Shown piece by piece: positions 46,326 through 59,562 of a stretch of 64,000 bases of DNA. The DNA lies in NCBI GenBank assembly GCA_963930655.1, contig OZ005610.1, positions 11,103,001-11,167,000 of the forward strand. Direction: 5' to 3'. The translations under genes were made by a program, and so were the position numbers. Origin of the DNA: Myrica gale. Taxonomy: Eukaryota > Streptophyta > Magnoliopsida > Fagales > Myricaceae. Each line of letters starts with the position of its first letter. The first letter of the stretch is position 1. The notes below the pieces were generated by a model. That model was given only the letters and a program-made list of their open reading frames with translations, was not told the DNA's origin and searched no databases.

Positions 46326-46515
46326 ATCGGCTACGTTTGCAACAAAAAATTTTACATCTCTTAAAATTTTAACACAATAAAAAATTTAAATATAATCTCT
46401 CTTTCTTCATCAAATCATTACTTTTCACTCTAATAAATATAAAATATTATATCTCTCTTCACTTTTTCACCAAATTCAATACCCTAAAATTTTACATCTC
46501 AAACATACACGAAAG
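46326..46515. mobile_element. Second, more decayed copy of the same MITE family
   Basis: It shares the aaaattttaacacaataaaaaatt and cactttttcaccaaa blocks with the neighbour at 46091-46289. The ends ggctacgtttgc and caaacatacac are weakly inverted. Confidence 0.6.
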
Positions 46516-46530
46516 CTTGCTAAAAAAAGG

Positions 46531-47053
46531 CTTAATTACATTACAGGTCCGTGTGGTATCCGACTTTTACAAAATAGTCTTGTGGTATGACTTTGAGCAA
46601 AATGATCCTTGTGGTATAGTTTTGAGACAAATTAGTCATTCCGTCCAACTGTCGTTATCAACTTAACTAGAGAGTGTTGTATATGTCACTTTCCATTCAC
46701 GCGTTGACACGTCAGCAACCGTCCTGAATCGAACCAATCAAGTCTGAGGATGAGGCTCAGACTAATTCTACGAGCTAAAAAAAGTATATCACTCGTGATT
46801 TGGATACTAATGTTAAAAAACACGTGTCAACGGGTGAATGACGCTGACGTGACATGTACAATACTCTCCCGACAGTTAGATAAAGTGACTAATTTGTCTC
46901 AAAACTATACCACAATGACTATTTTGTTGAAAGTCATACCACATGGACTAATTTGTCTCAAAACTATATTACAAGGACTATTTTGTTGAAAGTCATACTA
47001 CAGAGACTATTTTGTAAAAGTCGGATACCACATGGACCTGTAAGTTAATTAAG
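46531..47053. mobile_element. Foldback MITE with TIRs of at least 33 bp
   Basis: The left end cttaattacattacaggtcc and the right end ggacctgtaagttaattaag are inverted with few changes, followed inward by gtggtatccgacttttacaaaatagtc and its complement. The centre holds acgtgtcaacgggtgaatg near 46821, an inverted partner of cattcacgcgttgacacgt near 46693. The element can fold over nearly its whole length. Confidence 0.8.
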
Positions 47054-47272
47054 CAAAAAAAAAAAAAAAGTGATTAAGCTTTGAATCAGACGCACGTGGG
47101 CTAGCAAATGGGCCTGGATCACGAACTTAATTGCTCATTGCCAGCCCAATCTTTATTTTTGTTTATGGTTTCGTTAAACCCGTCTGGAAAACAATCGAAC
47201 AAGCTACGAGAAAAGAGAGCTTAGGAAAAAAAAAGCCCGAGAAAAGAGAGATAGAGCTCGAGGTCGAGAGAG
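47054..47272 (+). promoter_or_regulatory. NAA20 5' flank and probable 5' UTR
   Basis: About 220 bp lie between a foldback MITE and the NAA20 ATG. A purine-rich leader (gagaaaagagag, gagagagatg) directly precedes the ATG. No TATA box could be assigned. Confidence 0.4.
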
Positions 47273-50200
47273 ATGACGACGATACGCAGATTCTGCTGCA
47301 ATGATCTTCTCCGCTTCGCTTCTGTTAATCTAGACCACCTCACTGAAACCGTAAGCTCTGTTTCTTTTTCTTTTTAATTTGTATTGATTCTTTTGATTTT
47401 CCTTGAACTTCCCGGAGGTTTTATGCGTAGTCTGAATGTTGCAGTTCAACATGTCCTTCTACATGACATATTTAGCGAGATGGCCCGATTATTTCCATGT
47501 CGCCGAGGCCCCTGACAATCAAATCATGGGTTACAGTAATGTTTTCCTCCTCTTTTTCCATTTTCTTTCTTTTTTGTCTTTTACCTATTTTTTTTCCTAC
47601 CAGTAACCTCTGTTTCAATTCCTCACTGGTATTAAATGGCAGTAGCTTCGAAAATTCTCAAAATTGACTGCAAATAGGGTATCTTTAATGCAAGATTTGC
47701 GCTAAGTAGAACGCTATACTCTACGGATATTCGTCAAGGCTTAGGCGGTTTTCCCTCTTCTGCTGCGATCTGAATAGGGTGGGTAGAAACCATAACTCTG
47801 CCGTTAGATTAGATTACAGGACAGTATAGATAGAGATAGATCCTTTGCCGGTACTGTGTGCTGCTTTGTTCTCCAAATCCCTTTTCGTTCTTAATATCCT
47901 TGAATTTGAAGCATGTTATTTCCGATACATTATGGTCGTCCTGTTGTGCAGTTATGGGAAAGGTTGAAGGCCATGGTGAGTCTTGGCATGGTCATGTGAC
48001 CGCTGTAACTGTTGCTCCGGAATATCGAAGGCAGCAGTTAGCCAAGAAGCTGATGAACCTGCTGGAAGAAATCAGTGACAAGATGTAAGAGTTAAACTTC
48101 ATTTGTTAAATTAGATCCAAACTGTCTTCACTGTAGCTTTCTTATAGCAGCTTGTGTAGACTTATCTACACATGTACATCTTGAAAGAATTTATGTGCTA
48201 TGTTCTTGTAATCCTGAACGGTAGATATTTATTTTTGCAATATGATTCGATCTAATCAAAATTAGCACGAAATGCAGCTTTGAATGGGATTTCTGTTTCG
48301 ATGTGATCTGCCTTACCTGGTTAGCCCTTTAAGTATAGCAACACCTAGTACTTGTCCATGTTAATATTGTTACACTAACCGGTATTATATTTTGAGATAT
48401 GAGTTGTGGCTGCACTACCAACTTTATTTGTAAGTTTGCATTGTGAAGTCAAACCAATCACTTGCTGCTTAATTTAGAAGGTTTTACATCTGTGCGTACC
48501 TTTGTAGTCATGCTCGTAACGTATGTGACAACATTTATGTGGAGGTTCAGGCTTTTATTTACCAAAAGAATTATAAAAACTGTTTTTGGGAAAGATTTTT
48601 TGGTTGCTACAAGAGGAGTCATATTTAATGCTGAGACGTCCACGAATGATTCTTTTAGGGATTGCTGCTGGGGCTGTTTTGGCTTTTTTACATTGATATC
48701 CATGCTGTAAGCTTTCTATCTATATTAGATTGCTTATGTAACACCCCTACCCTAATCGTAGGGGTATTTTAGTCTTTTACTGTTGTTTTGGCTAATAAAT
48801 TAGCAATCTTCGTAATCCTTACTTTTTAATGCTTAATGATGTGTTAAATGAGTTTTAAATTAAGGAAAGAGGCCTAAGCCTAGTAGGAATTAGACTCCAC
48901 TTAAGAGTTGTTAGGTCAAGTTTGCAAAGCATTGGAGCGAGGTAAGTAAATATGGTCATGCGTTCTATTTCAAAGTCTCAATGTGATTTCTCATCTATAT
49001 TCTGTGTAATATTGTTAGTCTTTCCTTCACAAGCCCTTTTTTTCTTTATAGTAAAACTTTATTGAAGAAGAAAAAAGTTATGGTACAAAAGACTATACTA
49101 AACAACCTAGAGCATACAAGCTAAAAAACTCAAAAAATACGGGAAACCCTCAAAGGGACACCCTAAAACCGAATTAGCCCAAAGGAAAAGAGAAAGCAAC
49201 ATAGATACTCTCAAATTTTCCAAAGAAAAATGATTTTAATAATGGGTGTGCAAGGTTTTTAAACTAGCGTTTGAACTGATTAGTTTTACAAATTCATTTG
49301 ATGTATTAATGGGGATGTTTTCAGACGTGCTGGGAGGTGGTTAAGGGGGATGTTTTGGCTATGTTTAATGAATTTGCTCAGAGGGGGAAATTTGTTAAGT
49401 GCATGAATGCCACTTTCATTGTTCTTTTTCCTAAGAAAGTTGGAGCTGTGGACTTGAGAGACTTCCGTCCCGTCAGTTTGATAGGAGGGGTTTATAAGAT
49501 TCTCGCCAAGCTGTTAGCGAATAGGTTGAAGATGGTTCTTGAGAAAATTATATCGCCTTCTCAGAATGCTTTTGTGAGAGGTAGACAGATTCTGGATTCA
49601 GTTTTGATAGCTAATGAGTGCATTGACTCGAGATTACGTTCGAATATTCCGGGGCTGATGTGCAAACTTGATACTCACAAGGCTTACGACCATGTGAATT
49701 GGGATTTTTTGTTATATTTGTAGCGGAGATGTGGGTTTCGTGAGAAGTGGTGTAGGTGGATTGCGTTTTGTATCTCCACCGCTAAATTCTCTGTTATGGT
49801 CAATGGCTCCCCTCATGGCTTTTTTGGGAATTCTAGAGGTTTGCGTCAGGGTGATCATCTTTCTCCCCTTTTGTTCGTGATTGTTATGGAAGCATTTAGT
49901 AGGATGATGAAAGAGGTGGTTGGGAGAGATGCTATTAAGGGGTTTGAGGTGGGGAGAGGTGGTAGTAATGGGGTATGCATTTCCCATTTGCTTTTTGCCG
50001 ATGATACTTTAATCTTTTGTGGGGTTGAGGAGAATCAAGTGCGAAACCTAAGATGCTTACTTTTGTGCTTTGAGGCGGTGTCGAAGCTAGGATTAAGCTT
50101 GGCAAATCTGAGGTTATTCCTATCGGAAGAGTTAATGATGTTCAAGGGTTGGCGGAGCTTTTGGGTTGTAGGGTATCGTCGATCCCGATGACATATTTAG

Positions 50201-53200
50201 GTCTTCCTCTTGGTGAAGTTTAAATATGTGCATATTTGGGATGATATCATTGAGAGATTTGAAAGAAGGTTGGTGGGTTGAAAGTGCATTTATCTTTCTA
50301 AGGGGGTAGGTTAACGTTGATTAGATCCACTCTTTCTAGCCTTCCTACATATTTTTTGTCGCTATTTCCTATCCCGTTGTCTGTGGCTAATAGGTTGGAG
50401 AAGCTGGAAAGAGATTTCTTGTGGGGAAGTAGTGGTGATGAGCACATGTTTTGCCTTGTTAGGTGAGCCAGAGTTTGTTCCCCTATTAGAGATGGAGGGT
50501 TGGGACATAGGAGGCTTCCTTTATTCAACAGAGCTCTTCTTGGAAAATAGCTTTGGAGATTCTCTTCTGAGAGAGAGAGCATATGGAAGACAGTTATTTC
50601 GGAAAAGTATGAGTGTGAGGAGAGTGGTTGGTACACTTTGGAGGCGCATGACTCTTATGGGGTTCGCTTGTGGAAACACATTAGCAAATGGTGGCACTTT
50701 TTTTAGAGAGAACATTAAGTTTGTGGTTGGAAATGGCTCCAGAATTTGGTTCTGGTATGATAAGTGGTGTGGGGATAGACCTTTGAGGTTGGAGTTTTCT
50801 CAGTTATTCTCTCGAGCTCGTTGCAAGGATGCTTGGGTGGCTGATTGTATGGAGCTGGGATCCGGAGTTGTTGTGTGGGATGTTCATTTTGAGAGATTGA
50901 TCAATGATTTGGAAATGAAGGTTTTTACGACGTTTTATTCCTTACTTTACTCAAAGAGTAGGAGAGGTGGGGGAGAGGATAAATTGCTTTGGATGGGGAC
51001 CAAGGGTGAAGTCTTCTCTGTTAAGTCAATGTATTCTCTGCTTTTGGAGAGTTCCAATGGAGATTTTCCATGGCGTCAATGTTGGAGGAATCTGGTTCCC
51101 CGTAGAGATGCTTACTTTGTTTGGGAAGCCACTCACAGGAAAATTCTGACCATTGACAATTTGAGGAGGATGGGAGTGTGCTTGACGGAGTGGTGCTATT
51201 TATGTAAGAGTGATGGAGAAACGGTTACTCGTATCCTTATTCATTGCACGATGGCGAGAGGATTGTGGGCGCATATGTTGAGTATTCTCAACTATGATTG
51301 GGTTATGCCTAGGAAGGTGGTGGATGGTTTGTATTGTTGGAAGAGGAAGTTTGAGAATCCTATCGCCTTGGCCATTTGGAAGATGATCCTGGTTTGCATT
51401 TGGTGGAGCTTGTGGAGGGAAAGGAATGAGAGATATTTTGAGGACAAGGCCATGTCTTTGGATCGTTTGGGGGCTTCTTTGTTGCATTCTCTTTTTATGT
51501 GGGCTAATTCGGTCTTAGGTTTTCCAGATTTTGTAAGTTTTTTAGCTTGTATGCTCTAGAGTTTTCAGTATATTCTCTTGTACTGTTAAGTCTCTTTTTC
51601 ATTAATAAAGATTAACTTACTTATAAAAAAAAGTATTTGCTTGCTGAGTATTCGATTCATTTTTTTTGTTCTATGTTTTATATGTCCAGATTTGGAGGAA
51701 GAAGAGTCTACAGACCATGAGAATTAGATGATGTAATAAACCTAGAGGACCTTAGAATAAGTGCATTGGTGCGCCAAAGTGTATTTTGGGATGATATGAC
51801 TCCTAAGTTTTATTTTTGAAGTTCTTTTAAACTACCATGAAGTTGAGTTTGTTTTAAGTTTTAAATTCCGCAGTATTTTCTGATTTTGAGAGTATTATTT
51901 TATTTTGCTTATGTACTTGTGGTGACATTCCTAACCCTATCCGGAAAGGGGGTGTTACAATTACCCTCTTTAAAGTCTTAGTTTGACTGTGAAGGGAGTT
52001 GGTGGAATTTTCAAGTGTTTCTCTGTGATAATAATCTATGATCATGGCTTTTCTTTTGCTGCTGTGAATTGTAATGGCAGACAGCTTGAGGTTTTGGGAT
52101 TGATATGAACCATAAAAGAGTCAGCATGGACATTGCATTAATGATTTTTTTTTCTTGGCCATTGCATTAATGTAATTGAATGAAATGTATATGGTCCTTT
52201 CAGTGCAAGGTATTAATTTAAAAATGCTATTAATCAATCTGGGGTGTGCAGAACACACAGATCTTGTGTAGTTATGGACATCTCTCATATCTATGTTAGG
52301 ACATTTCCCCATGACTGTAGGAATCCCATATGTATTTATTTTTTCGTGGCTGGGAGAGGAGTAAAGAGAGGAGAAAAAAATAAATAGGGAGGGGGTTTCT
52401 ATCCGGAATTTGCAACTTGTAACCAGAACATGTCTGGGGGATTACTTCATTAAGTTTGTGAGATTTTTGACGTGTGGTATCTGTCTTCTGTGCTTGCACC
52501 TCCCTCTTGCAACTAAAATTTTCATTTCATGCTGATTGATGTCCTGACATAGAACAGAAATTTTTAAGTACCTTTTGTAAATTTGGACCTGTACAGTTTA
52601 TGAATACTGATGTTTGGATCAGCAACCGCTTTGCTGCATTTTTTGTAGATGCTTGTAGAAACTCTGATTGGCTTATATCTTTGCTTGTCTAATCACTTAC
52701 TTTATTATAAATTTTGTACCCTTGATGCATCTTGTAGATGTTTTAGTTTCAGGACTCGGCCGTGTCTTTGTATACACCCTAATACGGACTTCCTTCTCGC
52801 AGTGACAAGGCTTACTTTGTGGATCTTTTTGTTAGAGCATCAAACACACCAGCAATAAAGATGTACGGAAAGGTGATATTTCTTTATCTCCTCCTTTCGC
52901 CTTGGATGTTTGTAGCTTGGTTATGTTTTTTTTTTTTAAACCTGAGATGGAGATAGGTAAATGCTTTTCTATGTATTGAACTTCTAGTTAATATTAACAA
53001 TTTTTTCAATTGAAATCTCCCTTCTTGTCAACTATATTAAGTTATGATCTGTCAATGGTGTCATTTCCAATCCTTTTTCATGCAAGAAAACTTCTTAAAC
53101 TTATGGATTCAATTTCAGCTTGAGACTTATCTGGTCTTTTAAGTAGTCTGGAACTTCAACCTTTCTCTGGAAAATCTAGCATTTTGATGATGCTCGCATC

Positions 53201-56200
53201 ACATATTGTTTGCAGTTTTAGTACAATTTTTATGTTCAATCCTTCAACGCCTTTAATTTAGAGGAAAGCACAAAGCTAGGAGACCCCTAAAAACATTGCC
53301 CTACCACCACTCCTTAACCTTATCCACAAAACCATCCGCTTTAACCCACATGTTCTCAAAAAGGAAAGGCTTCTTAACACCCCCAAACCGGCCACTTTCC
53401 AACAAAATCAGGAAATGATCCGAAAATATGAGTCAACCGCCTCTGGATGAGCTCCAGATACGACGACTCCCAACTAGAACTAACAAGAAACCACTCAATC
53501 CTAGACTATGGCTGAGATGATCTACCGTTAGACCACGTGTACAAACCACCAGCCATCACAAGATCCACATGTCCAAACTTGGATAAGAAATTCGAGAACT
53601 CCGCCATGGTGCTCCTATTTTCCCCACCACCCGACTGCTCACCAAGAAAGCGAGTCACATTAAAGTCACCCCCAATGTACCACGGGAGGTTCCACCAACA
53701 ATAGATCTCCGCCAACTCATCCAACAAAAGACTCTTACTACTATCATCATTGGGACCATAAACTCCTGAAAAGATCCATTGAGCCCCATCATCAACATTC
53801 TTGAAGATTAGAGAAATAGAAAACCCCCCGGAACATGTCTCAACCTACTCCAAACTACAAGAATCCCAAAGACACAAAATACCTCCTGAAGCTCCCTCAG
53901 CCTCCAAACAACACCACTTCATATGAGGCCCTCCCCACAACCTTCTCACTAAGGCACGAGACACCATCGCAACCTTAGGCTATGTTTGGTTTAAGTCTTG
54001 AGATATGTTTTTGTGTTTGTGTTTTTTTGAAAGTAGTGTAGATTCTCTTGGGATTGGTGAAAAGGTATTTGAATTGATGAAAAAGTGAGTAAAAATTATT
54101 TTGAAAACGTTTTGAAACATGAAACAAACATAGCCTTAGTCTCCTGAAGACAAACCAAGTCCGCTTTCCACCCTCTTAACAAATTACCCACACTTTGGTA
54201 ACGTTGATAATGTTCAAGAGATGGCGTGTATTTTGGGTTGCAGTGTGTCCTCTATGCCTATGAAATTCCTTGGGCTTCCTTTGGGTGCTAGCTTTAAGTG
54301 CCTTCATATTTGAGATGAGATTCTTGAACGGATGGAGAGTAGGTTGGCGGGTTGGAAGTGCATGTATCTCTCTAAGGGCGGAAGGTTTACTCTTATCAAA
54401 TTTACACTTTCTTGCCTCATAATTTATTTTTTATCTTTGTTTCCTATCCCGGTTGTGGTGGCAAAGAGATTAAAGAAAATTCGGAGGGACTTTCTTTGGG
54501 GTAGTGATGAGAATGTGCACAAATTTCACCTTGTGAAGTGGGACGTGGTTCGCTCCCCTTTTCAGAATGGGGGGTTGGGGCTCAGAAGTATTATAGTGTT
54601 TAACAAGGCTCTCTTGTGCAAATGACTTCGGCGATTTGCGTATGAGAGGGATAGGCTTTGGAGGGTGGTCATTGCTGCAAAATATGGATGCTCGTTGGGG
54701 GGTTGGAGAACGTCTTCGAGTCGGGGGCTTTATGGTGTTAGTCTTTGGAGATTCATTAGCAAAGGGTGGGGTTACTTCAATAAGCATATCAGATTTTTTG
54801 TGGGCAATGGAGGAGGGGTTAGTTTTTGGCATGGTTGTTGGTGTGGAGATAGACCTTTGTCTATTGCGTTCCCGGTTGTTTACTCTTTGTCTCGCTGCAA
54901 GGAGGTTGCGGTGGCGGACTGTTTGGTGAGGAATGTTGGTCATGCCGTTTGGGATGTTCCTTGTTTAGATCGGTTAATGATTGGGAGTTAGAAGATTTTT
55001 CTGCATTCTTGTCCCTTTTGTGTGGGACGGTGATTAGGCGAGGTGAGGAAGACAAGTTGTCTTGGATGGGGTCTTTTCGGTGAAGTCTATGTATTTTCTC
55101 CTTGTGGGTAGGACTAGCTTGGCTTTTCCGTGGAAAGGGATGTGGAGGTCGAAATGCCCTATGAGGGTCGCTTTCTTTGTGTGGGAGGCTATGCATGGGA
55201 GAGTTCTTACTACCGATAATCTCCGTAGAAGAGGAGTGTACATTGCTGATTGGTGCTATCTTTGTCGTAGTGATGGAGAATCGGGTGACCACTTGCTTCT
55301 TCATTGTCCCGTGGCGCATGGGCTGTGGAATCATGTACTTAGTATCGTGAATTTTCATTGGGTTATGTCGGAAAAAGGTGGTGGATGTGCTTTGGAGTTG
55401 GGAGAGGAAGCTTTCTAACCCCTTCGCTAAGGCTATTTGGAGAATGATTCTCACATGTGTTTGGTAGTGTCTTTGGAAGGAGCGTAACAATAGATGTTTC
55501 GAAGATGGTTTTTTGCCCTTGGCTATGTTGCAAGGATTTTTGATGTTTACTCTTTTTTGTTGGGCTGATATGCGGTGTTAGATTGCCATTTTGTTGATTT
55601 CCATGATTTTATTAGTTTTGTTGCTTGTTTGGACTAAGTGATTTCGGTATATTCCCTTGTACTGCTATCACTTTTTTAATAAGATTGACTTGCTTATCAA
55701 AAAAAATAATCATCATTGGAGGCATCAAATGCATATGGTGAGCTACAATAATAATTAAAGAGCCTAACATGGCTAGGTTAATTGATTATTGAGCATGCCA
55801 TGATGTTGTTAGGGATATCATATAGGCCTTTATGACCCTGACATGTAAATGGACCTTTATGAGCCTATAAAATATCTTTTATGCCATGACCAATGCCCCA
55901 GTTGGTCCTACATGTGGCCTGCAATCGGGAAAATAGTTGCAATAGCTAAATGATCCAAAGAATATGCTTACAAAACTGGAAAATAAGCGTAAGACTCATA
56001 TTTGTCTGATAAGTATTTTTGCTCAATATAGCCTATCTGTTGTAGCCATTAAGTTGCTCTGACATGCTTTGCACCTAGTTTTTTACTACGATGTCTTTTG
56101 AGGAATGCTACTATACTTTCGCATTTCTTATGCTTTTTTTTTGGCGTTTTTATTTTTGGGGGACTTTTTTTGTTTGTTTTCTTTGGGGTTGTCGGAGGAA

Positions 56201-57280
56201 ATTATTTATTACCATGAAGAAATTGGAATGCCTTTTCCAGATCATGAAGCTACTTCCTGGGAAGTAGACTTCTTGAGTTCCAATCTTCACAGGTAGCTTT
56301 CTGAAAGACCATGTGCATGTGGTCTAGATACTATTTGAGAATCCCAGAAAAAAATCCACCCATTCCATGCTTTGATAATCACCAAACTGCAGAGAAGCAC
56401 CATTTGGAATTGTTATGATTTGATGTTCTGTATCTCTTTCTAGTAAAGTAAACTGTAAATATTTTGAGTTGTATATTGGATTTTCTTTCGATCACTTCTA
56501 TATTTTTGCTATTGTGGTTGTAATCCAGAAAAGGAGAGTTCCTATTTAATTGCACTTGCAAAAGAACATATTTGGACATATATTTATAGAATGTTAGTGG
56601 AAAGGTAGTTATTTGTACGGGATCTTTTGTAACCAAAACTCTAAGACGGTCAATGCAGTGGCAATTTTAGGCTCGAATTCCTATTCAACTGGTAGGTTGT
56701 TATTGAAAAGAAAATATTCTAACAATGAAATGTACCAAAGAGAAAAGCAAAACAAAAAGAGAAGAATTAAAAAGACTTCGGTCGAGGCTTTAGCCTAAGG
56801 AACTATTTATTACTTCCCGCCCTTATATCTGTTTCTGTCAGATGAACTGCATTAACCTGGATTGGTATTGCTCGGTCACGTGGAGGTGGTTTGTCTGGAC
56901 CATCTAGATTTAGCCAGGGTTGTTATTTTCCTTACTGCCCAGATTTATGATTTTGTTTTATTGTGTCATTCCCACCGTCAATGGGTCAATGATGCTTGCT
57001 TACCTTGATTTTCTCTCTTTTTTATTTTTGCTCAGCTGGGGTATGTAATCTATAGACGGGTGCTGCGCTATTATTCAGGGGAGGAAGATGGGTTAGGTGA
57101 GCTTTGATATCCACACTCAAAAAGTTCATGAATTCATGTTAGTATTTCTCATATTGCCTCGTCTTTCATTCATGTGTTATGTTTTCAGATATGAGGAAAG
57201 CATTATCTCGGGATGTCGACAAAAAGTCCGTTATCCCCCTCAAGCGGCCGATAACTCCCGATGAATTAGAGTATGACTAG
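47273..57280 (+). CDS. NAA20: N-alpha-acetyltransferase NatB catalytic subunit NAA20, six exons
   Basis: Exons are 47273-47350, 47445-47535, 47952-48084, 52803-52872, 57036-57096 and 57189-57280, all with GT-AG borders and consistent phases, giving 174 residues, the same length as the Arabidopsis protein as I recall it. The start [15 protein letters not shown], the GNAT acetyl-CoA loop ([15 protein letters not shown]), [18 protein letters not shown] and the tail [12 protein letters not shown] identify it. NAA20 pairs with NAA25 at ribosomes and acetylates the N-terminal Met of proteins starting Met-Asp, Met-Glu, Met-Asn or Met-Gln. Introns 3 (4718 bp) and 4 (4163 bp) are swollen by LINE fragments. 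The coding sequence itself shows no damage. Confidence 0.97.
49034..49235 (-). mobile_element. LINE 3' end fragment in NAA20 intron 3
   Basis: On the minus strand this ends in an A tract at about 49034 and resembles the last 200 bp of the full LINE (attagcccaa and the acaaaag(a)ctatac area). It is a strongly 5'-truncated copy. Confidence 0.55.
49325..51632 (+). pseudogene. 5'-truncated LINE ORF2 in NAA20 intron 3
   Basis: Plus-strand translation begins inside the RT domain ([20 protein letters not shown]) and continues through [12 protein letters not shown] near 49990 to a zf-RVT end ([11 protein letters not shown]) near 51200. It ends with acttacttat and an A tract at about 51625. A stop at 49721 and further frame changes near 50110 and 50220-50460 break it, while 50432-51559 is open for 375 codons. 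It is sense to NAA20 and older than the LINE in PRP18. Confidence 0.9.
52869..53190 (+). repeat. Source copy of the NAA20 intron 4 duplication
   Basis: This is the start of NAA20 intron 4 and aligns with 23906-24225. Confidence 0.85.
53262..54195 (-). pseudogene. Inverted LINE 5' segment (endonuclease) in NAA20 intron 4
   Basis: The minus strand carries ORF2 endonuclease sequence matching 16010-16763 of the full LINE, including [18 protein letters not shown] and [13 protein letters not shown]. It has stops and small changes and is split by a MITE at 53978-54135. Right of 54195 the LINE continues on the opposite strand. Confidence 0.9.
53978..54135. mobile_element. Tourist-like MITE inside the LINE fragment
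   Basis: The 158 bp element starts ggctatgtttggttt and ends aaacaaacatagcc, an inverted pair, flanked by TTA at 53975-53977 and 54136-54138. It interrupts the endonuclease sequence, so it arrived after the LINE. Confidence 0.88.
54196..55706 (+). pseudogene. LINE 3' segment in NAA20 intron 4
   Basis: Plus-strand translation matches the LINE ORF2 from just after the RT active site ([13 protein letters not shown]) through [11 protein letters not shown] to the zf-RVT region ([13 protein letters not shown] near 55240), then ends with gacttgcttatc and an A tract at about 55698. Stops and frame changes are frequent. With the inverted piece on its left it looks like a single inverted insertion. Confidence 0.9.
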
Positions 57281-59093
57281 ATGTGGTTTTTATGGAGTTT
57301 CTGCCAGCTAACTTAAAAGAGGTTCATCACCATGTGCTTGTGACTTTTCAGATCTGGAGGTTAGGCATCTTAGGTGGGTTTTAGAATTTGTCCAGGATAA
57401 TAAGTGGAAGTTTTGAAGCTTTTGTACAATAGTAATCAATATATTTACAGTGAATTAGTAACTCTTTCTTTCATCGCCTGATTTTGTTTTATCAATCTGA
57501 TAACGAACTTAAAACACAATGGGTGATTCCCTATCCAAATGAGAGTTTTACTAGGAATAAGGACCCAACACCGGAGGACCTCAGTTGATTTGGTGGAAGC
57601 TAGGCACCATAATATGGGCAGACTAATCCGCCAAAATGGGCCTAGATGATTCATGTGAGGGTAGCTAGCCCAATGAAAATTCTTCCCCTTTCTCTATCAA
57701 TGATCTTGCCCGTGGTACGGCCTTGAATGTGGAAATGCTGTCGCATATACTAGGGCATCAAAATGCCAAAAATCTAACCACTATTGTGCCCCGAGGTCAT
57801 CAGAATACGAACCCAAGTGTGGTATTCCTCGCAATCTTTTTAGGCTGTGGGTAGGGGCCCTCCAATTAGCGAGTGGGTTCCATGCCATCTGTATGTTTCC
57901 GATTGCTGAACAAAGAAACGACCGACCAGAGAGCAGAACGTGCTCTTGTCCTCATTCCGGAAGTGAAGTAAAGATCAAAAGTCACAAATCAAGTGATGTA
58001 CATTGAAGGGGCACTGCTGCACTGGGTTAGCATCCAATTAGGGCCACCCATTCACTCTCTCTTTCTTACTGGAACTCTTCGTGTCCACCTGCTTTTGCTT
58101 GCTTTACTTGTACTGACCCTCTACTACCTTCGCCACCTTCTTTTGCCATTGTAATCTCCTTGTCGTTTCCCCACCCTCGCCCCTTCCTTTTGTCGTGGCA
58201 CATGGTTCTACCTCCACTCATGAGTTTCCAAGTTCATTTCTGCTGGCTCTACCTCTACCTATACGTTTTCATTATTCGACAGGCCAATAACGCGAACCTT
58301 TTTTATGGTAGCCACCTGCTCTCTCTTCGCTGTTTTTGGGTGAATGCCATGTCTGGCTTTGAGTAGCATTCAACATGCCTGCCATCTGGAGGTGACATGA
58401 CCCTAATATAGTAATATGTGACTTGGACGGTTTCCATACCAGTTGAGTGATTTTCAAGTGGTCCTGAGCTAGCGGATGGACCCAAGTGGTTCAAATACTT
58501 TCTTCTTGTGGCATTTGTTTTGCCATGTGACAATGTTTCTAGACAAAAGGTCTGTTTGTTTTGGGACCACTCACAGTCATATATAGCATTAATATGCCTT
58601 TGCCCAAAGCTGCCTTTCGACGTTCATGCTACAAAAAGCTCCTATCCTATCCCTAATCTTAAATCTTAATGTCCTAATTGTTCTTCCTTCTTAGAAATTA
58701 ACCTAAATGCAGGCCGGAACCTAATATGGGGCACTTGTTCGTAGCTTAGGGGAAAAAAAAGCGTTTCAAACTGATCTCCCGTTTCGACAAATGGGATATC
58801 AAATCTTCATTGTGGGATTTGGTGATCTTTCACTTCGTGGTAAGACCAAAGCACTAACATTGGCTCGTGTTTGTATGTGATACGTACTGTCTGCCATTCT
58901 TTCGCTTGCATTTACGAGGAAACTACTACGCCACCAAGCTCAAAAGAGGTATACATGTTTCTTCACAAAACAACTTAACGTGGTTTACCATATATGTATC
59001 CACTAACTGAATTTTGCAAATCACTCTATATCCATTCCTTATTGCCTATTGGGATTGGACTTTTTGCAAGTTGTGGCGCTCAGTCCTTTCCGT
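57281..59093. other. 3' flank of NAA20 and intergenic sequence
   Basis: The NAA20 3' UTR should lie just past 57280, but no poly(A) signal was fixed. The remainder shows no recognised gene; a CT-rich stretch lies at 58045-58150. Confidence 0.4.
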
Positions 59094-59562
59094 GTTGGAA
59101 TGCCCCCCCCGTTCACAAACAATTATTTGAGTTCTTTGGTGGACTGACTAGCTGGAATATTTTTGTGGTCTTCTTGCTAGCTATATTAGATGGACATGTT
59201 GTATCTGTTTTGTCCTTAATTTCATGACTGGATTTGGAGTAGGATTCTATCTGATCAGCTACTTCTGGACTGATGTTGGATACAAACAAGAGTACATGAT
59301 TAATCAATTACCTATTCATTAGAATATTCAATGTGTGGGTTTCGATGCTTTGCCTTATATAAGTATGAGAGGTATTATGTGCCTCGATAAGCTGGGCTGT
59401 GCTAATATTAGATTTTAAGCCTGTTGTTTTGTTTTTGGTTTGCTGATTCTGAATCCTTTGTTTTGTTTTGTGCGAGTCCTCTCTGATTTTTTATGCAATA
59501 TGTTTCTGCCATAAGTGAGTATTTAATAAAATTTGGAGGTATTTATAAAAAAAAAAAAGTTA
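59094..59562 (+). repeat. Source copy of the block displaced to 24575-24995
   Basis: The order of shared segments is the same as in the copy, with scattered differences and small gaps. Confidence 0.85.

Noticed and set aside
50432..51559. 375-codon open frame as an independent host gene in NAA20 intron 3
   Set aside because: Its sequence matches the C-terminal part of LINE ORF2, including the zf-RVT region, within a truncated LINE copy.
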